From: Dongshaea marina
Lineage (GTDB): Bacteria > Pseudomonadota > Gammaproteobacteria > Enterobacterales > Aeromonadaceae
Assembly (NCBI RefSeq): GCF_003072645.1
Contig: NZ_CP028897.1
Coordinates: forward strand, 1,811,658 to 1,875,657
Reading direction: 5' to 3'
DNA: 64,000 nucleotides
Part shown: piece after piece, positions 27,123 to 36,751 of the stretch
Position numbering within the stretch: position 1 is the stretch's first letter
Layout: every line of letters begins with the position of its first letter
The notes under the pieces: generated by a model
Told to the model about the DNA's origin: nothing
Databases searched by the model: none
The model's input: only the letters and a program-made list of their open reading frames with translations
Made by a program: the position numbers and the translations under genes

Positions 27123-28596
27123 TCAACAAGTTGCAGAGGCAACCACAGATACTCAGGCAGATCAGGTAAACTTCCTTGATGATATCGTTGAAGCGACCCG
27201 CCTCAATCCGGAAGATCAGGCCTACTCGGTGACCCGCAGCGGCCTGCAGGCGCTGCTGACCGACCTGGTCAAGCCCGAATACCAGGGTGCCAAGGTCTCC
27301 GGCGATCTGGTGGACGCGATGATCGGTGAGCTGGATCGCCAGCTGTCGGTGCAGGTCGATGAGATTTTGCATTGTGAGGAGTTTCGTACCCTGGAGAGCT
27401 CCTGGCGTGGCCTCAAGTTCCTGGTGGATCGCACCGATTTTCGTGAGAACGTGCGCATCGAATTCGTGAACCTCTCCAAGCAGGATCTGATGGATGACTT
27501 TGAGGATAGCCCTGAGGTCGTCAAATCCGGCCTGTACCAGATGGCCTACACCGCTGAGTATGGCCAGTTCGGTGGCCAGCCCTACGGCACCATCATAGGC
27601 AACTATGATTTCGATCCCGGTCCCCAGGATATGAAGCTGTTGCAGAACCTCGCTTCTGTTTCGGCGATGGCTCACGCCCCCTTCATTGCAGCGGCAGGCT
27701 GTGGCTTCTTCGGCATAGAGAGGTGGGAAGATCTTCCCGGGCTTAAAGATCTGCACTCGGTCTTTGAGGGCCCTCAGTACGCCAAGTGGAACTCGTTTCG
27801 TGACAGCGAGGATGCCCGCTATGTGGGGCTGACCCTGCCACAGTTTTTGCTGCGTCTGCCCTATGGTCAGAGTACCGCACCGAGCAAGCTCTTCAACTAC
27901 AACGAAACCGTCAGTGACGGTGACCGTGACTACTGCTGGGGCAATACCGCGTTTGCTTTTGGTAGCCGCCTGTCCGACAGCTTCGCTCAGTATCGCTGGT
28001 GTGCCAACATCATCGGCCCTCAGAGTGGCGGTGCGGTGGAAGATCTGCCGCTCTATCAGTTCCAGTCGATGGGCGAGACCAAGACCAAGATCCCGACCCA
28101 GGTGTTGATCTCCGAGCGACGTGAATATGAGCTGGCCGAAGAGGGCTTTATCGCGCTGACCATGCGTAAGGGCAGTGACAATGCGGCGTTTTTCTCCGCC
28201 AACTCCTGCCAGCGTCCCAAGACCTTTGGCAACTCGCCGGAGGGCAGGGAGGCTGAGCTTAATTACCGGCTCTCCACCCAGCTGCCTTACATGATGATCA
28301 TGGATCGACTGGCGCACTACATTAAGGTGCTGCAGCGCGAGCATATCGGCTCCTGGAAGGAGCGTCAGGATCTGGAGCGAGAGCTCAATAAATGGGTCAG
28401 TCAGTATGTGACCGAGATGGATAACCCGCAGCCGGATGTTCGTAGCCGGCGTCCGTTGCGGGCGGTTGAGATTCAGGTGAATGATGTGCCGGGTGATCCC
28501 GGTTGGTATCAGGTGTCACTGAAGGCACGCCCACATTTTAAGTATATGGGCGCATCATTTACCCTTTCACTGGTCGGCAAGCTCGATAAAGAGTAG
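27115..28596 (+). CDS. tssC: T6SS sheath protein TssC (VipB)
   Basis: 493 aa, large sheath subunit, normal length. ATG 27115 overlaps the tssB stop (ATGGCTGA). Diagnostic segments: ESSWRGLKFLVDRTDFREN, FGGQPYGTIIGNYDF, FIAAAGCGFFGI, the FLLRLPYG stretch, and the C-terminal RPLRAVEIQVNDVPGDPGWY. With TssB it makes the tail sheath whose contraction drives the Hcp tube out and which ClpV recycles. Codon use is GC-rich like the rest of the core operon. Confidence 0.97.
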   Translation: MADQQVAEATTDTQADQVNFLDDIVEATRLNPEDQAYSVTRSGLQALLTDLVKPEYQGAKVSGDLVDAMIGELDRQLSVQVDEILHCEEFRTLESSWRGLKFLVDRTDFRENVRIEFVNLSKQDLMDDFEDSPEVVKSGLYQMAYTAEYGQFGGQPYGTIIGNYDFDPGPQDMKLLQNLASVSAMAHAPFIAAAGCGFFGIERWEDLPGLKDLHSVFEGPQYAKWNSFRDSEDARYVGLTLPQFLLRLPYGQSTAPSKLFNYNETVSDGDRDYCWGNTAFAFGSRLSDSFAQYRWCANIIGPQSGGAVEDLPLYQFQSMGETKTKIPTQVLISERREYELAEEGFIALTMRKGSDNAAFFSANSCQRPKTFGNSPEGREAELNYRLSTQLPYMMIMDRLAHYIKVLQREHIGSWKERQDLERELNKWVSQYVTEMDNPQPDVRSRRPLRAVEIQVNDVPGDPGWYQVSLKARPHFKYMGASFTLSLVGKLDKE

Positions 28597-28633
28597 TGCA
28601 GATCATTTTGTCTAAAGTAAGGAGAAATAAGTC

Positions 28634-29116
28634 ATGGCTTTGACTATGTATATGTCAGTGAACGGTAAGAACCAGGGTGAAATCAAAGGCGGTTGTACCC
28701 AGGCTGGCGAGAAATTGGACAAGGTTCTGGTATATGCCTTTGATCACAACGTTGAGATCCCTAAAGATACGCACACCGGCCTGCCGACCGGCCAGCGTAT
28801 CCACCATCCGCTGACCATCACCAAGGCTCGCGATGTAGCCTCTCCAAAACTGCTCAAGGCCTGTACCTCAGGCGAGCAGTGCACCGTTAATATCGATTTT
28901 TATGACATCGATACCGATGGCACCGAGAAGAAGTACTACTCGATCCAGCTGGATGAGGCGATCATCGTGAATCGTAACACCAATACTCCACACACTTTCC
29001 TGGAAGAGAACAAGCCCTACAAGGATATGGAACAGGTCTCCTTCACCTACTCCAAGATCACCGAAACCTTTATGGACGGTAACATCGAGGTTATGGACTC
29101 CTGGAAAGAGTCTTAA
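28634..29116 (+). CDS. hcp: T6SS tube protein Hcp (TssD)
   Basis: 160 aa, complete. MALTMYMSVNGKNQGEIKGG is the classic Hcp start, followed by VYAFDHNVEIPKDTHTGLPT and GQRIHHPLTITKARD. Hexameric rings of Hcp stack into the inner tube and chaperone small effectors. AAGGAG precedes the ATG. A strong hairpin terminator follows directly, which should raise hcp output over the distal genes. Confidence 0.97.
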   Translation: MALTMYMSVNGKNQGEIKGGCTQAGEKLDKVLVYAFDHNVEIPKDTHTGLPTGQRIHHPLTITKARDVASPKLLKACTSGEQCTVNIDFYDIDTDGTEKKYYSIQLDEAIIVNRNTNTPHTFLEENKPYKDMEQVSFTYSKITETFMDGNIEVMDSWKES

Positions 29117-29122
29117 CGGATA

Positions 29123-29150
29123 GGGGGCGGCCGGGCCGCCCCTCTTTTTA
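29123..29150 (+). terminator. Intra-operon terminator/attenuator after hcp
   Basis: GGGGCGGCC / GGCCGCCCC-type stem (29123-29142) followed by TCTTTTTA. It lies between hcp and tssE within an operon in which the other junctions are tight, so partial termination is expected to give hcp excess. Confidence 0.75.
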
Positions 29151-29165
29151 CCACAGGGAGGTGTG

Positions 29166-29579
29166 ATGCGTACCGAGCGTTTATTGGAGCGGATCCGTTA
29201 CGGTGAAAATCCCGACGGTCACGACAGTGAGCTGGTGCGTCTGAGCAGCTCGGTGACCCGCTACCTGTCGCGGATGCTCAACACTCAGCAAGGCAGTGCC
29301 CTGACGGTGCCCGATTTCGGGATGCCGGATCTCAATCAGGTGCGCTTTGGGGAGGGATTGGAGAATCTGCGGGGACTGGAGCGGGTCATTGCCGATCTGA
29401 TCTTGCGGTATGAGCCCAGGGTGGAGCGGGTTCAGGTTGAGTTCATACCCCAGGAGACGGATCGTCTGTCGCTGGTCTTTAAGATCAGGGCAGGCATACG
29501 TTATGAGAATAATCTGGTGCCCGTGGTGTTTGAAACCGTGCTGGGCCCGGATGGCCGTATCTCGGTCGCGGAGAGCTGA
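29166..29579 (+). CDS. tssE: T6SS baseplate protein TssE
   Basis: 137 aa, gp25-like baseplate wedge subunit. The start ATG 29166 has GGAGG five bases upstream (a GTG at 29163 is adjacent). Family marks are LERI near the N-terminus, SSVTRYLSRMLNTQQGSALT, VPDFGMPDL and the C-terminal EPRVERVQVEF. It connects TssF/TssG to the sheath start. The gene is 10 bases before tssF. Confidence 0.93.
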   Translation: MRTERLLERIRYGENPDGHDSELVRLSSSVTRYLSRMLNTQQGSALTVPDFGMPDLNQVRFGEGLENLRGLERVIADLILRYEPRVERVQVEFIPQETDRLSLVFKIRAGIRYENNLVPVVFETVLGPDGRISVAES

Positions 29580-29589
29580 CGGACAGGGA

Positions 29590-31290
29590 ATGATTAATCG
29601 ATACTATCAGCAGCAGCTGAGCTACCTGCGGGAGCTCGGCATCGAGTTTTCCCGCAAACACCCGGCGCTGGCGCCGATGCTGGCCGGGCAGAACGCCGAT
29701 CCCGATGTGGAGCGGCTCCTCGAAGGGACCGCCTTTTTATCGGGGATGGTGCAGGAGCGGCTGGATGATGATTTTCCTGAGATCATCCATGGTCTGACCG
29801 AGCTGTTGTTTCCCCACTACCTGCGGCCGCTGCCGGCGGCCACGATGATCCAGTTTCGTCCCAAGCCGGGGCTCAAAGAGCCGCTGACCATCAGGTCGGG
29901 GGTGGAGCTTGCCTCGGTGGAGCGGGACGGACAAAGCTGCACCTTTACCACCTGCGGCGATGTGGAGCTGTTACCGCTCACCCTGGAGTCAGTCGTCACC
30001 CGAAATGACCGGGTGCGGCTGAGTTTTAACCTGCAGGGGATGCCCCTTGAAAGCTGGCAGAGTGATTCGCTGCGGCTTTTTCTTCGGGGCAACTACAGTG
30101 AGGCGGTGGAGCGCTTCTCCACCCTGAGCCGCCATCTCAAGGGGGTGCGATTGCATGCCGGAGGGCGCTCGGTGCGCCTGAGCACCGAGCAGGGTTTTCG
30201 GGTGATGCCCGAGGATGACGGGATGCCGCTCTTTCCCTATCCGAGCAATGCTTTTCGGGCCTTTTTATCGGTGCAGGAGTATTTCCTGCTGCCGCAGAAG
30301 TTTCTGTTCTTCGAGCTCAGGGGTCTCTCCTGGCTACGCCAGTTTGGTGAGCTGGGCAGTTTCGAGGTGGAGCTGGAGCTTGGGACCGATAGTCTGGAGC
30401 TCCACGGCGGGCATCTGGCGCTGTTTTGTGTGCCGGCGGTCAATCTTTTCTCCCACCATGCGGACAGTATACTGCTGGACCATCGGCTGCCCGAGTATCG
30501 GGTGAGCCCCTCGGGGGGCGAGAGCTACCAGGTCTATTCGGTGGAGCGGGTCACCGGTTTTGAGCAGGGCTCGGCCCGGGCTCGGGAGTATCGGCCTTTT
30601 GCGATGTTTAATCCCCAGGCGGAGCAGGTGCCGGTCTACTCACTGCGGCGTCGCCAGTCGACCCTGGGCAGCGGCTCGGATCTGTTTTTGTCGGTGACCT
30701 ACCCGAAAAAGGTGGGGCAAATTCAGCGTGAGAGCCTGGCGCTGCAGGTGCGCTGCACCAATGGTCAGCTGGCGGATAAGCTGCAATACGGGGATATCTG
30801 TCGCCCCACCGAGAGCTCGCCGGCGTTGGCGGAGTTTTCCAACATCATCCCGCCCACCATGTCGGTGGAGTGCCCGCTGGGGGATAACCTGCTGTGGCGG
30901 ATGCTGTCTCATCTTTATCTCAACCAGCTGAGCCTGTCGAAAAAAGAGAATCTCATCGCCATGCTCAAGCTCTATATCTTCACCGACTCCCAGGCGCGGG
31001 CCAAGGTGCTGGCGAACACCAAACGGGTGGAGGCGATCCGCGATCTGAAGATGGAGACGGTGAATCGATTGCACCGGGGGATTTTGGTGCGGGGCAGCTC
31101 GCTCCGATTGCAGCTCGACCCTGACGGCTTTCCCAGTCGCGGCGACATGTACCTGTTTGGCGCTATGGTAAACCGATTGCTGTCGGCCTATTCAAGCATC
31201 AACAGTTTTACCCAACTGCGGGTGGATAACCTGCATGATAAAGAGAGCTTTTTATGGCCCGCGCAGATCGGCTCACGCAGCCTGGTGTAA
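29590..31290 (+). CDS. tssF: T6SS baseplate protein TssF
   Basis: 566 aa. MINRYYQQQLSYLRELGIEF and ADPDVERLLEGTAFL are the conserved start, and LPQKFLFFELRGL occurs mid-protein. TssF forms the T-shaped wedge complex with TssG, TssE and TssK. The open frame runs upstream into tssE, but the family start is ATG 29590. It overlaps tssG by 37 bases, a sign of coupled translation. Confidence 0.95.
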   Translation: MINRYYQQQLSYLRELGIEFSRKHPALAPMLAGQNADPDVERLLEGTAFLSGMVQERLDDDFPEIIHGLTELLFPHYLRPLPAATMIQFRPKPGLKEPLTIRSGVELASVERDGQSCTFTTCGDVELLPLTLESVVTRNDRVRLSFNLQGMPLESWQSDSLRLFLRGNYSEAVERFSTLSRHLKGVRLHAGGRSVRLSTEQGFRVMPEDDGMPLFPYPSNAFRAFLSVQEYFLLPQKFLFFELRGLSWLRQFGELGSFEVELELGTDSLELHGGHLALFCVPAVNLFSHHADSILLDHRLPEYRVSPSGGESYQVYSVERVTGFEQGSARAREYRPFAMFNPQAEQVPVYSLRRRQSTLGSGSDLFLSVTYPKKVGQIQRESLALQVRCTNGQLADKLQYGDICRPTESSPALAEFSNIIPPTMSVECPLGDNLLWRMLSHLYLNQLSLSKKENLIAMLKLYIFTDSQARAKVLANTKRVEAIRDLKMETVNRLHRGILVRGSSLRLQLDPDGFPSRGDMYLFGAMVNRLLSAYSSINSFTQLRVDNLHDKESFLWPAQIGSRSLV

Positions 31291-32252
31291 TCGAGGAGCT
31301 TAAGACTCGCCCCGAGCTGTTCAGCTATGTGCAGGCGCTGCGGCTGCTGCGTTGGCAGGGGGAGGGCAGTGATTACCTCAAGCGTCGGGTGCGCAGCCGT
31401 GCCCAGTTGTCGCTGGGTTTTCCGGCCACCGATGTGGTGGGTCTCACCGAGCAGGGGAAACAGACCACCCTGACCACCACCTTCCTGGGGCTGTATGGTC
31501 CGGCCTCACCGCTCCCCACCTTCTACACCGAGGAGCTGCTGGATGAGGCCAACGAGGATGGCTGCGCGACCCGGGATTTTTATGATGTCCTGAGCCAGCC
31601 CTTCTTCGAGCAGTATTTTCGGGCGTGGGAGAAGTACCGGCTGTTGCCGCAACTGGTGGGGGCGCGTAACCCCAAGCTGCTGGAGCGGTTGTTCGCCCTG
31701 GTGGGGATCCAGAGTGACACCCTGGCGGGGAGTGAGGCGGAGGCTTTTGAGCTGCTGCCCTATATGGGGCTCCTCAGCCAGGGGATGCGCTCGGCCCAGG
31801 GGCTGGAGGCGCTGATGCGTCATCTCATCGGGGCCGACTCCAAGGTATGGCTGGAGCAGTGGGTGGAGCGCTGGGTGGAGATCCCGGGCGAGCAGCGCTG
31901 CGGTCTGGGAGAGGCCAATAGTGAGCTGGGTGGCGAGTGTTATCTGGGCAGTCAAATTCGCGATTGCAGCAGTGCCTGCCGCATTCATGTCGAGGTGAAT
32001 GATCGCGCCCTGTTTGAGTCGCTGCTGCCGGGGGCGCCCCTGTATCAAAAGATTTTGAAATTTTTACGCCACTATATGCTGGATATGCTGGACATGGAGC
32101 TGCGTATCTGGCCGGGAGCGAATGTGGTGGGCGAGCCGGTGCTGAACTCCCGGCAGGGCGCGCTGCTGGGGATGAATGCCTGGCTGGGCGGCGTGCCCCA
32201 CCACCTGACGTTGCCACTGAATTACCTTCAAGGAGAGAGAGTCGATGGTTAA
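31254..32252 (+). CDS. tssG: T6SS baseplate protein TssG
   Basis: 332 aa. RPELFSYVQALRLLRW at the start, the LGLYGPASPLPTFYTEEL segment and LPYMGLLSQGMRSAQGLE are typical of TssG (VasB/ImpH). It binds TssF as wedge core and helps anchor to the VgrG hub. Overlaps tssF upstream and clpV downstream by eight bases. Confidence 0.94.
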   Translation: MARADRLTQPGVIEELKTRPELFSYVQALRLLRWQGEGSDYLKRRVRSRAQLSLGFPATDVVGLTEQGKQTTLTTTFLGLYGPASPLPTFYTEELLDEANEDGCATRDFYDVLSQPFFEQYFRAWEKYRLLPQLVGARNPKLLERLFALVGIQSDTLAGSEAEAFELLPYMGLLSQGMRSAQGLEALMRHLIGADSKVWLEQWVERWVEIPGEQRCGLGEANSELGGECYLGSQIRDCSSACRIHVEVNDRALFESLLPGAPLYQKILKFLRHYMLDMLDMELRIWPGANVVGEPVLNSRQGALLGMNAWLGGVPHHLTLPLNYLQGERVDG

Positions 32253-34872
32253 CATTAGTTTGAAAACCCTGCTGGGCAAACTGAACTACTACTGCAGCAA
32301 CACCCTGAACAATGCGGCGGGGCTGTGTGTGTCGCGCACCCAGTATGAGGTGACGCCGGAGCACTGGCTGCTCAAGTGTCTGGAGGCCCGGGAGGGGGAC
32401 TGGCAGGCAATTTTGACGGCCCAGGGGGTGGATGTGAACGCCCTTATCATCAAACTCAATCGCTCCTTGGAGGAGCTGGCGACCGGCAACAGTGGCAAGC
32501 CGGTGTTCTCGCCACGTTTAACCGATCTTCTGACCGATGCCTGGCTCGTCGCCAGTGTCGATCTGGAGCTTGCACAAATTCGCTCCGGCGCCGTGTTGCT
32601 GGCGCTGCTGGCCAAGCCGATGAGTTACGGGCAGAGCGGTTGGTTTGAGTGCCTGCGCAAGATTGACCGTGAGCAGTTGCAGCAGCAGTTTTTTGCGCTG
32701 GTACGTGAGTCGGCGGAGCAGGCAGAGCCGGCGGCGACCGAGGGTAAAACCGAGGGTGGGGAATCCAAGGCGGGCGGCTTTGTGGAGCGGTTTTGCATCG
32801 ACTTTACCGCCAAGGCGGCGGGCGGCACCCTGGACCCTGTGTTTGGCCGGGATCCGGAGATCCGCCAGATGGTGGATATCCTGGCCCGGCGGCGTAAGAA
32901 CAACCCGATTTTGGTGGGCGAGCCCGGGGTGGGCAAGACCGCGGTGATGGAGGGATTGGCGCTGCGCATTCACGAGGGGGATGTGCCGGAATCGTTAGAA
33001 CAGGTACGGCTCTTGGGGTTGGATATGGGGGCCCTGGAGGCGGGTGCCGGGATGAAGGGGGAGTTTGAGAATCGCCTCAAGGGGGTGATCGATGAAATTA
33101 AGAGCAGCGAGCGGCCGATTATCCTGTTTATCGATGAGGCCCACACCCTGATCGGGGCCGGGGGCAGTGTCGGGGGCTCGGATGCGGCGAACCTGCTCAA
33201 ACCGGCGCTGGCGCGGGGAGAGCTTAAGACCTGTGCGGCGACCACCTGGGGGGAGTACAAGAAGTACTTTGAGAAAGACCCGGCGCTGGCGCGGCGCTTC
33301 CAGCTGGTGAAGCTCGATGAGCCGAGCGTTGCCACCTCGGCGCTGATTTTGCGTGGGTTGCGGGATTCCTATGAGCGCAGCCACCAGGTGGTGATCCGCG
33401 ACGATGCGTTGCAGGCGGCGGCGGAGCTGAGCGATCGCTATATCAGCGGGCGGTTTTTGCCGGATAAGGCGATTGACCTGATGGATACCGCCTGTGCCCG
33501 AGTGAAGGTGAATCTCAGGGCGACGCCACCGGCGCTGGAGGATGTGCAGCGGCGTATCCAGGCGCTGAGTCGTCAGCAGCAGGGGCTGGAGCGGGATGCC
33601 GAGCATGGTCAGGCGATCGACCCTGAGGCACTGGCGGAGCTGAAAGAAGGGATTAGTGAGGGGGAGGTGCAGGCCGAGGCATTGACGGCGAGCTGGCAGG
33701 CGGAGCAGCAGGCGGTGCAGGTGGTGTTAGCGGTGCGCGAGAAGCTCGCGCAGGCGCAAGAGAGTGAGCGGACCACCTTGCTGGATGAGCTGAATGCGGC
33801 GCGGGAGGCGCTGGCCGAAGTGCAGCAGGAGCCACCGATGCTGGCCTATGAGGTGACCCCAGAGCTGATGGCGCAGGTGGTGTGTGACTGGACCGGGATC
33901 CCGCTGGGTAAGATGGCCCAGGATCAGGCAAGTCTGCTGCTGAATCTGGAGCAGGAGATGGGGGCCCGAATTAAGGGGCAGGATGCGGCGCTGGGTGCGC
34001 TGTCGACCGTGCTGCGTGCGGCCAAGTCGGGGTTGACTAAGCCGGAGCAGCCCCTTGGAGTCTTCTTGTTGGTGGGGCCCTCGGGGGTGGGTAAGACCGA
34101 GACCGGGCTGACCCTGGCGGAGCTGCTGTTTGGTAGCGAGAGTCACTTGGTGACCATCAACATGAGTGAATTCCAGGAGAAGCACACGGTGAGCCGGCTC
34201 ATCGGTTCGCCTCCGGGTTATGTGGGCTATGGCGAGGGCGGGATGCTGACCGAGGCGGTGCGCCAGCAACCCTACAGCGTGGTGCTGCTTGATGAGGTGG
34301 AAAAAGCCCATCCGGATGTGTTGAACCTCTTCTACCAGGTGTTTGATAAGGGGGTCCTCAACGATGGCGAGGGGCAGACCATCAACTTTGCCAACACGGT
34401 GATTTTGCTGACCAGTAATCTGGCCAGTGATGTGATCACCGAGCTGTGTGGTGAGGGCTGTGATGCCGAGACCATCGGCACTGCCATTCGGCCGATGCTC
34501 AATGAGCACTTTAAGCCGGCGCTGCTGGCACGGATGACGTTGCTGCCCTACGGGGCCTTGCCCAATGAGGCGATGGCCGAGATCACAGAGCTCAAGCTGG
34601 GGCAGCTGAAGCAGATGCTCAAACACAACAATGGGGTGACCTTGAGTTACTCCGATGCGGTGGTGGAGCAGATCGTGGCGCGCTGTGATGAGAGTGAGAC
34701 CGGGGCGCGCAACATCGACTTTATCCTCAATGGCCGGGTGCTGCCGGAGCTCTCCAGGGCGGTGCTGGCGCAGATGGGGGATGAGTCGTTGCCGGCGGTA
34801 ATCACCCTTAGCTGTGATGATGCAGGCAACTTTGAGTTTGATTTTAGCGAGTCGGTCGGGGAGGGAGCATGA
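32245..34872 (+). CDS. tssH: T6SS sheath-recycling ATPase ClpV (TssH)
   Basis: 875 aa AAA+ disaggregase of the ClpB/Hsp100 type. An N-domain (about 1-160) that binds the contracted sheath is followed by nucleotide-binding domain 1 with Walker A GEPGVGKT near residue 226, a short coiled-coil middle region (about 430-530), and domain 2 with Walker A GPSGVGKT near residue 612. The C-terminal region is complete. It unfolds TssC to recycle sheath subunits. ATG 32245 has AGGAGAG upstream and overlaps tssG; the stop overlaps the vgrG start (ATGA). Confidence 0.96.
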   Translation: MVNISLKTLLGKLNYYCSNTLNNAAGLCVSRTQYEVTPEHWLLKCLEAREGDWQAILTAQGVDVNALIIKLNRSLEELATGNSGKPVFSPRLTDLLTDAWLVASVDLELAQIRSGAVLLALLAKPMSYGQSGWFECLRKIDREQLQQQFFALVRESAEQAEPAATEGKTEGGESKAGGFVERFCIDFTAKAAGGTLDPVFGRDPEIRQMVDILARRRKNNPILVGEPGVGKTAVMEGLALRIHEGDVPESLEQVRLLGLDMGALEAGAGMKGEFENRLKGVIDEIKSSERPIILFIDEAHTLIGAGGSVGGSDAANLLKPALARGELKTCAATTWGEYKKYFEKDPALARRFQLVKLDEPSVATSALILRGLRDSYERSHQVVIRDDALQAAAELSDRYISGRFLPDKAIDLMDTACARVKVNLRATPPALEDVQRRIQALSRQQQGLERDAEHGQAIDPEALAELKEGISEGEVQAEALTASWQAEQQAVQVVLAVREKLAQAQESERTTLLDELNAAREALAEVQQEPPMLAYEVTPELMAQVVCDWTGIPLGKMAQDQASLLLNLEQEMGARIKGQDAALGALSTVLRAAKSGLTKPEQPLGVFLLVGPSGVGKTETGLTLAELLFGSESHLVTINMSEFQEKHTVSRLIGSPPGYVGYGEGGMLTEAVRQQPYSVVLLDEVEKAHPDVLNLFYQVFDKGVLNDGEGQTINFANTVILLTSNLASDVITELCGEGCDAETIGTAIRPMLNEHFKPALLARMTLLPYGALPNEAMAEITELKLGQLKQMLKHNNGVTLSYSDAVVEQIVARCDESETGARNIDFILNGRVLPELSRAVLAQMGDESLPAVITLSCDDAGNFEFDFSESVGEGA

Positions 34873-36416
34873 GCCTGAATCAGAGTAAGTTTTTATTTAA
34901 TGCCAGCGGCTGGGAGTCCGATGCCTTCTCTGTGGTGCGCTTTGAGGGCGAAGAGGGACTCAGTGAGCTCTATCGTTTTGAGGTGACCCTGGCTTGCCAG
35001 GATATGGAGCTGGAGCATCGTAAGCTTCTAAGCGCCGAGTGTACCTTTACCATCGATCGTGAGCAGAGTGATGCCCAGAATTTTCATGGGGTTCTGGCCG
35101 GGGTGCAGGTACTGGGTGAGTCCCATGGCGCCATTTATCTGAAGGCCACCCTGATGCCACGGGTCTGGGGGCTCACCCTGGGCGTGGGCAGCCAGATCTT
35201 TTTGGATAAGAGTATTCCGGAGATCATCGAGGCGGTTCTCAAGGATAGGACTAATAATGGGGTCTTACCTAATTATGAGCTACAGCTGAGCGGTGACTAT
35301 GAGCCCCGGGAGTATGTGTGTCAGTACAATGAGTCGCCATTTCATTTTATCTCACGGCTGATGGAGCAGGAGGGGATCTACTACTACTTTGAGCAGCGTG
35401 AAGGTGAGGAGGTACTGTGTATCCGGGATCACCTGATGGCACATAAGGCAAAAGAGGATTCGGCTCTGAGTTACTCCCCGGCAACCGGGCTGGAAAACTC
35501 CGTCTATGAGGAGGTACTGACTGAGTTTATCTCCAATGATGAGCGGTTACCGCAAGGCGTCTTGCTCAAGGGGTATGACTATGAGCGGCCCGATCTTTTG
35601 CCAGAGGGCAAGGCGAAGGTCTCTGACTCCGGGTTTGGTACCGTCTATTACTATGGTGAGAACTTTACCACCCGAGCCGAAGGCAACCGGTTGGCCAAGG
35701 TGCGGGCTCAGCAGCTTATTAGTAAAGCGGTTGAGCATCAGGGGGTTGGTTCAGTTCCCTGGCTGCAGCCGGGTTTTCTGTTTAGCCTGCAGGAGCATTT
35801 CCTGAGTAGCTTCAACCAGCAGTATTTGATCACCTCGATTGTGCATGAGGGGAGTCAGGCAAGCTATCTGACCCATGGGATAGAGCAGGGCGAAGAGCAC
35901 AATGGGCTTTATTATCGAAACCGATTCCGCTGTATTCCCTCCATGGTTCAGTATCGCAACTCACTCAAGACCAAGCGACCTAAGATCACCGGGGTACTGA
36001 GTGCCTGGATCGATGCGGCAGGCAGTGGCCAGCACGCGATGCTCGATGATCAGGGGCGTTACAAAGTGCTGATGCCCTTTGATCTGTCTGGGCGCGATGA
36101 TGGCAAAGCCTCCTGCTGGCTGAGGATGGCCCAGCCCTATGGGGGGAGTGGTCACGGAATGCATTTTCCGCTGCTGAAAAAAACCGAAATCTTGCTGAGT
36201 TTTGTGGAGGGCGATCCGGACAGGCCTGTGATCCAGGCGACGGTGCCCAATGCAGATAACCCAAGCCTGGTGAATGAGAACACTAACACCCACAATACCA
36301 TTCAGAGTGCCAGCGGTAGTCAGATCATCATGGATGATACCTCCGGCAAGGAAGTGGTACATCTTAACTGTGGTGGGGCGATGATCTCCTTTGGCCCAGG
36401 AGTTAAAGGATTCTAA
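34869..36416 (+). CDS. vgrG: T6SS spike protein VgrG (TssI), short form
   Basis: 515 aa. A gp27-like base (FRFEVTLACQ-type segments, LMEQEGIYYYFEQREGEEV) is followed by the gp5-like OB fold and start of the beta-helix (WLRMAQPYGGSGHGMHFP, KKTEILLSFVEGDPDRPVI). It ends soon after GSQIIMDDTSGKEVVHL, so there is no DUF2345 or toxin extension. A spike this short needs a PAAR-like tip; two PAAR-like proteins and a DUF3540 protein are encoded downstream. The start overlaps the clpV stop. Confidence 0.93.
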   Translation: MSLNQSKFLFNASGWESDAFSVVRFEGEEGLSELYRFEVTLACQDMELEHRKLLSAECTFTIDREQSDAQNFHGVLAGVQVLGESHGAIYLKATLMPRVWGLTLGVGSQIFLDKSIPEIIEAVLKDRTNNGVLPNYELQLSGDYEPREYVCQYNESPFHFISRLMEQEGIYYYFEQREGEEVLCIRDHLMAHKAKEDSALSYSPATGLENSVYEEVLTEFISNDERLPQGVLLKGYDYERPDLLPEGKAKVSDSGFGTVYYYGENFTTRAEGNRLAKVRAQQLISKAVEHQGVGSVPWLQPGFLFSLQEHFLSSFNQQYLITSIVHEGSQASYLTHGIEQGEEHNGLYYRNRFRCIPSMVQYRNSLKTKRPKITGVLSAWIDAAGSGQHAMLDDQGRYKVLMPFDLSGRDDGKASCWLRMAQPYGGSGHGMHFPLLKKTEILLSFVEGDPDRPVIQATVPNADNPSLVNENTNTHNTIQSASGSQIIMDDTSGKEVVHLNCGGAMISFGPGVKGF

Positions 36417-36423
36417 ATCACCC

Positions 36424-36450
36424 GGAGGAGCTGTTTCTGGCAGCTTCTCC
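36424..36450 (+). terminator. Terminator after vgrG
   Basis: GGAGGAGCTG / CAGCTTCTCC pairs over 10 positions (one G-U), followed by CATTTCTCTC. It closes the tssB-vgrG operon. The T-tract is imperfect. Confidence 0.55.
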
Positions 36451-36632
36451 CATTTCTCTCACGCTTCCTCTTGCAGCTCTTCGCAAATATCAATATGACT
36501 TGGCTAAGAATGCTAATTAGAACATTCTCACCATAAATGGAGCCAATGCCAGAAACTCATCTGATCGGTTTGACAGTTACGACCCAAATTAATCCGAAAG
36601 GACTCTTGTTTTAATAAAAGATCAATATTATA

Positions 36633-36691
36633 GGGAACGTTCCCATGTTGTGATCCTGTTAACTCTTTTCAGTTTTGATTCGAATTATCAT
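36633..36691 (+). promoter_or_regulatory. T6SS-type promoter B (family X gene 3)
   Basis: Palindrome GGGAACGTTCCC 36633-36644, TGTGA-N6-TAACT 36649-36664, and TATCAT 36686-36691. Spacings are identical to promoter A. The family X gene 3 start codon is 61 bases beyond the -10. Confidence 0.72.
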
Positions 36692-36751
36692 AAGTTGTCT
36701 TTTGTAAGCTTGCCTGATTTGAGATCACTAAAGGGAATGGGAGGAAACATC

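Noticed and set aside
26983-28344. 453-codon minus-strand frame opposite tssC
   Set aside because: Shadow of GC-rich tssC codons; low-complexity, no domain, no ribosome site.
33727-34626. 299-codon minus-strand frame opposite clpV
   Set aside because: His/Gln/Leu-rich shadow frame of a clear AAA+ gene.
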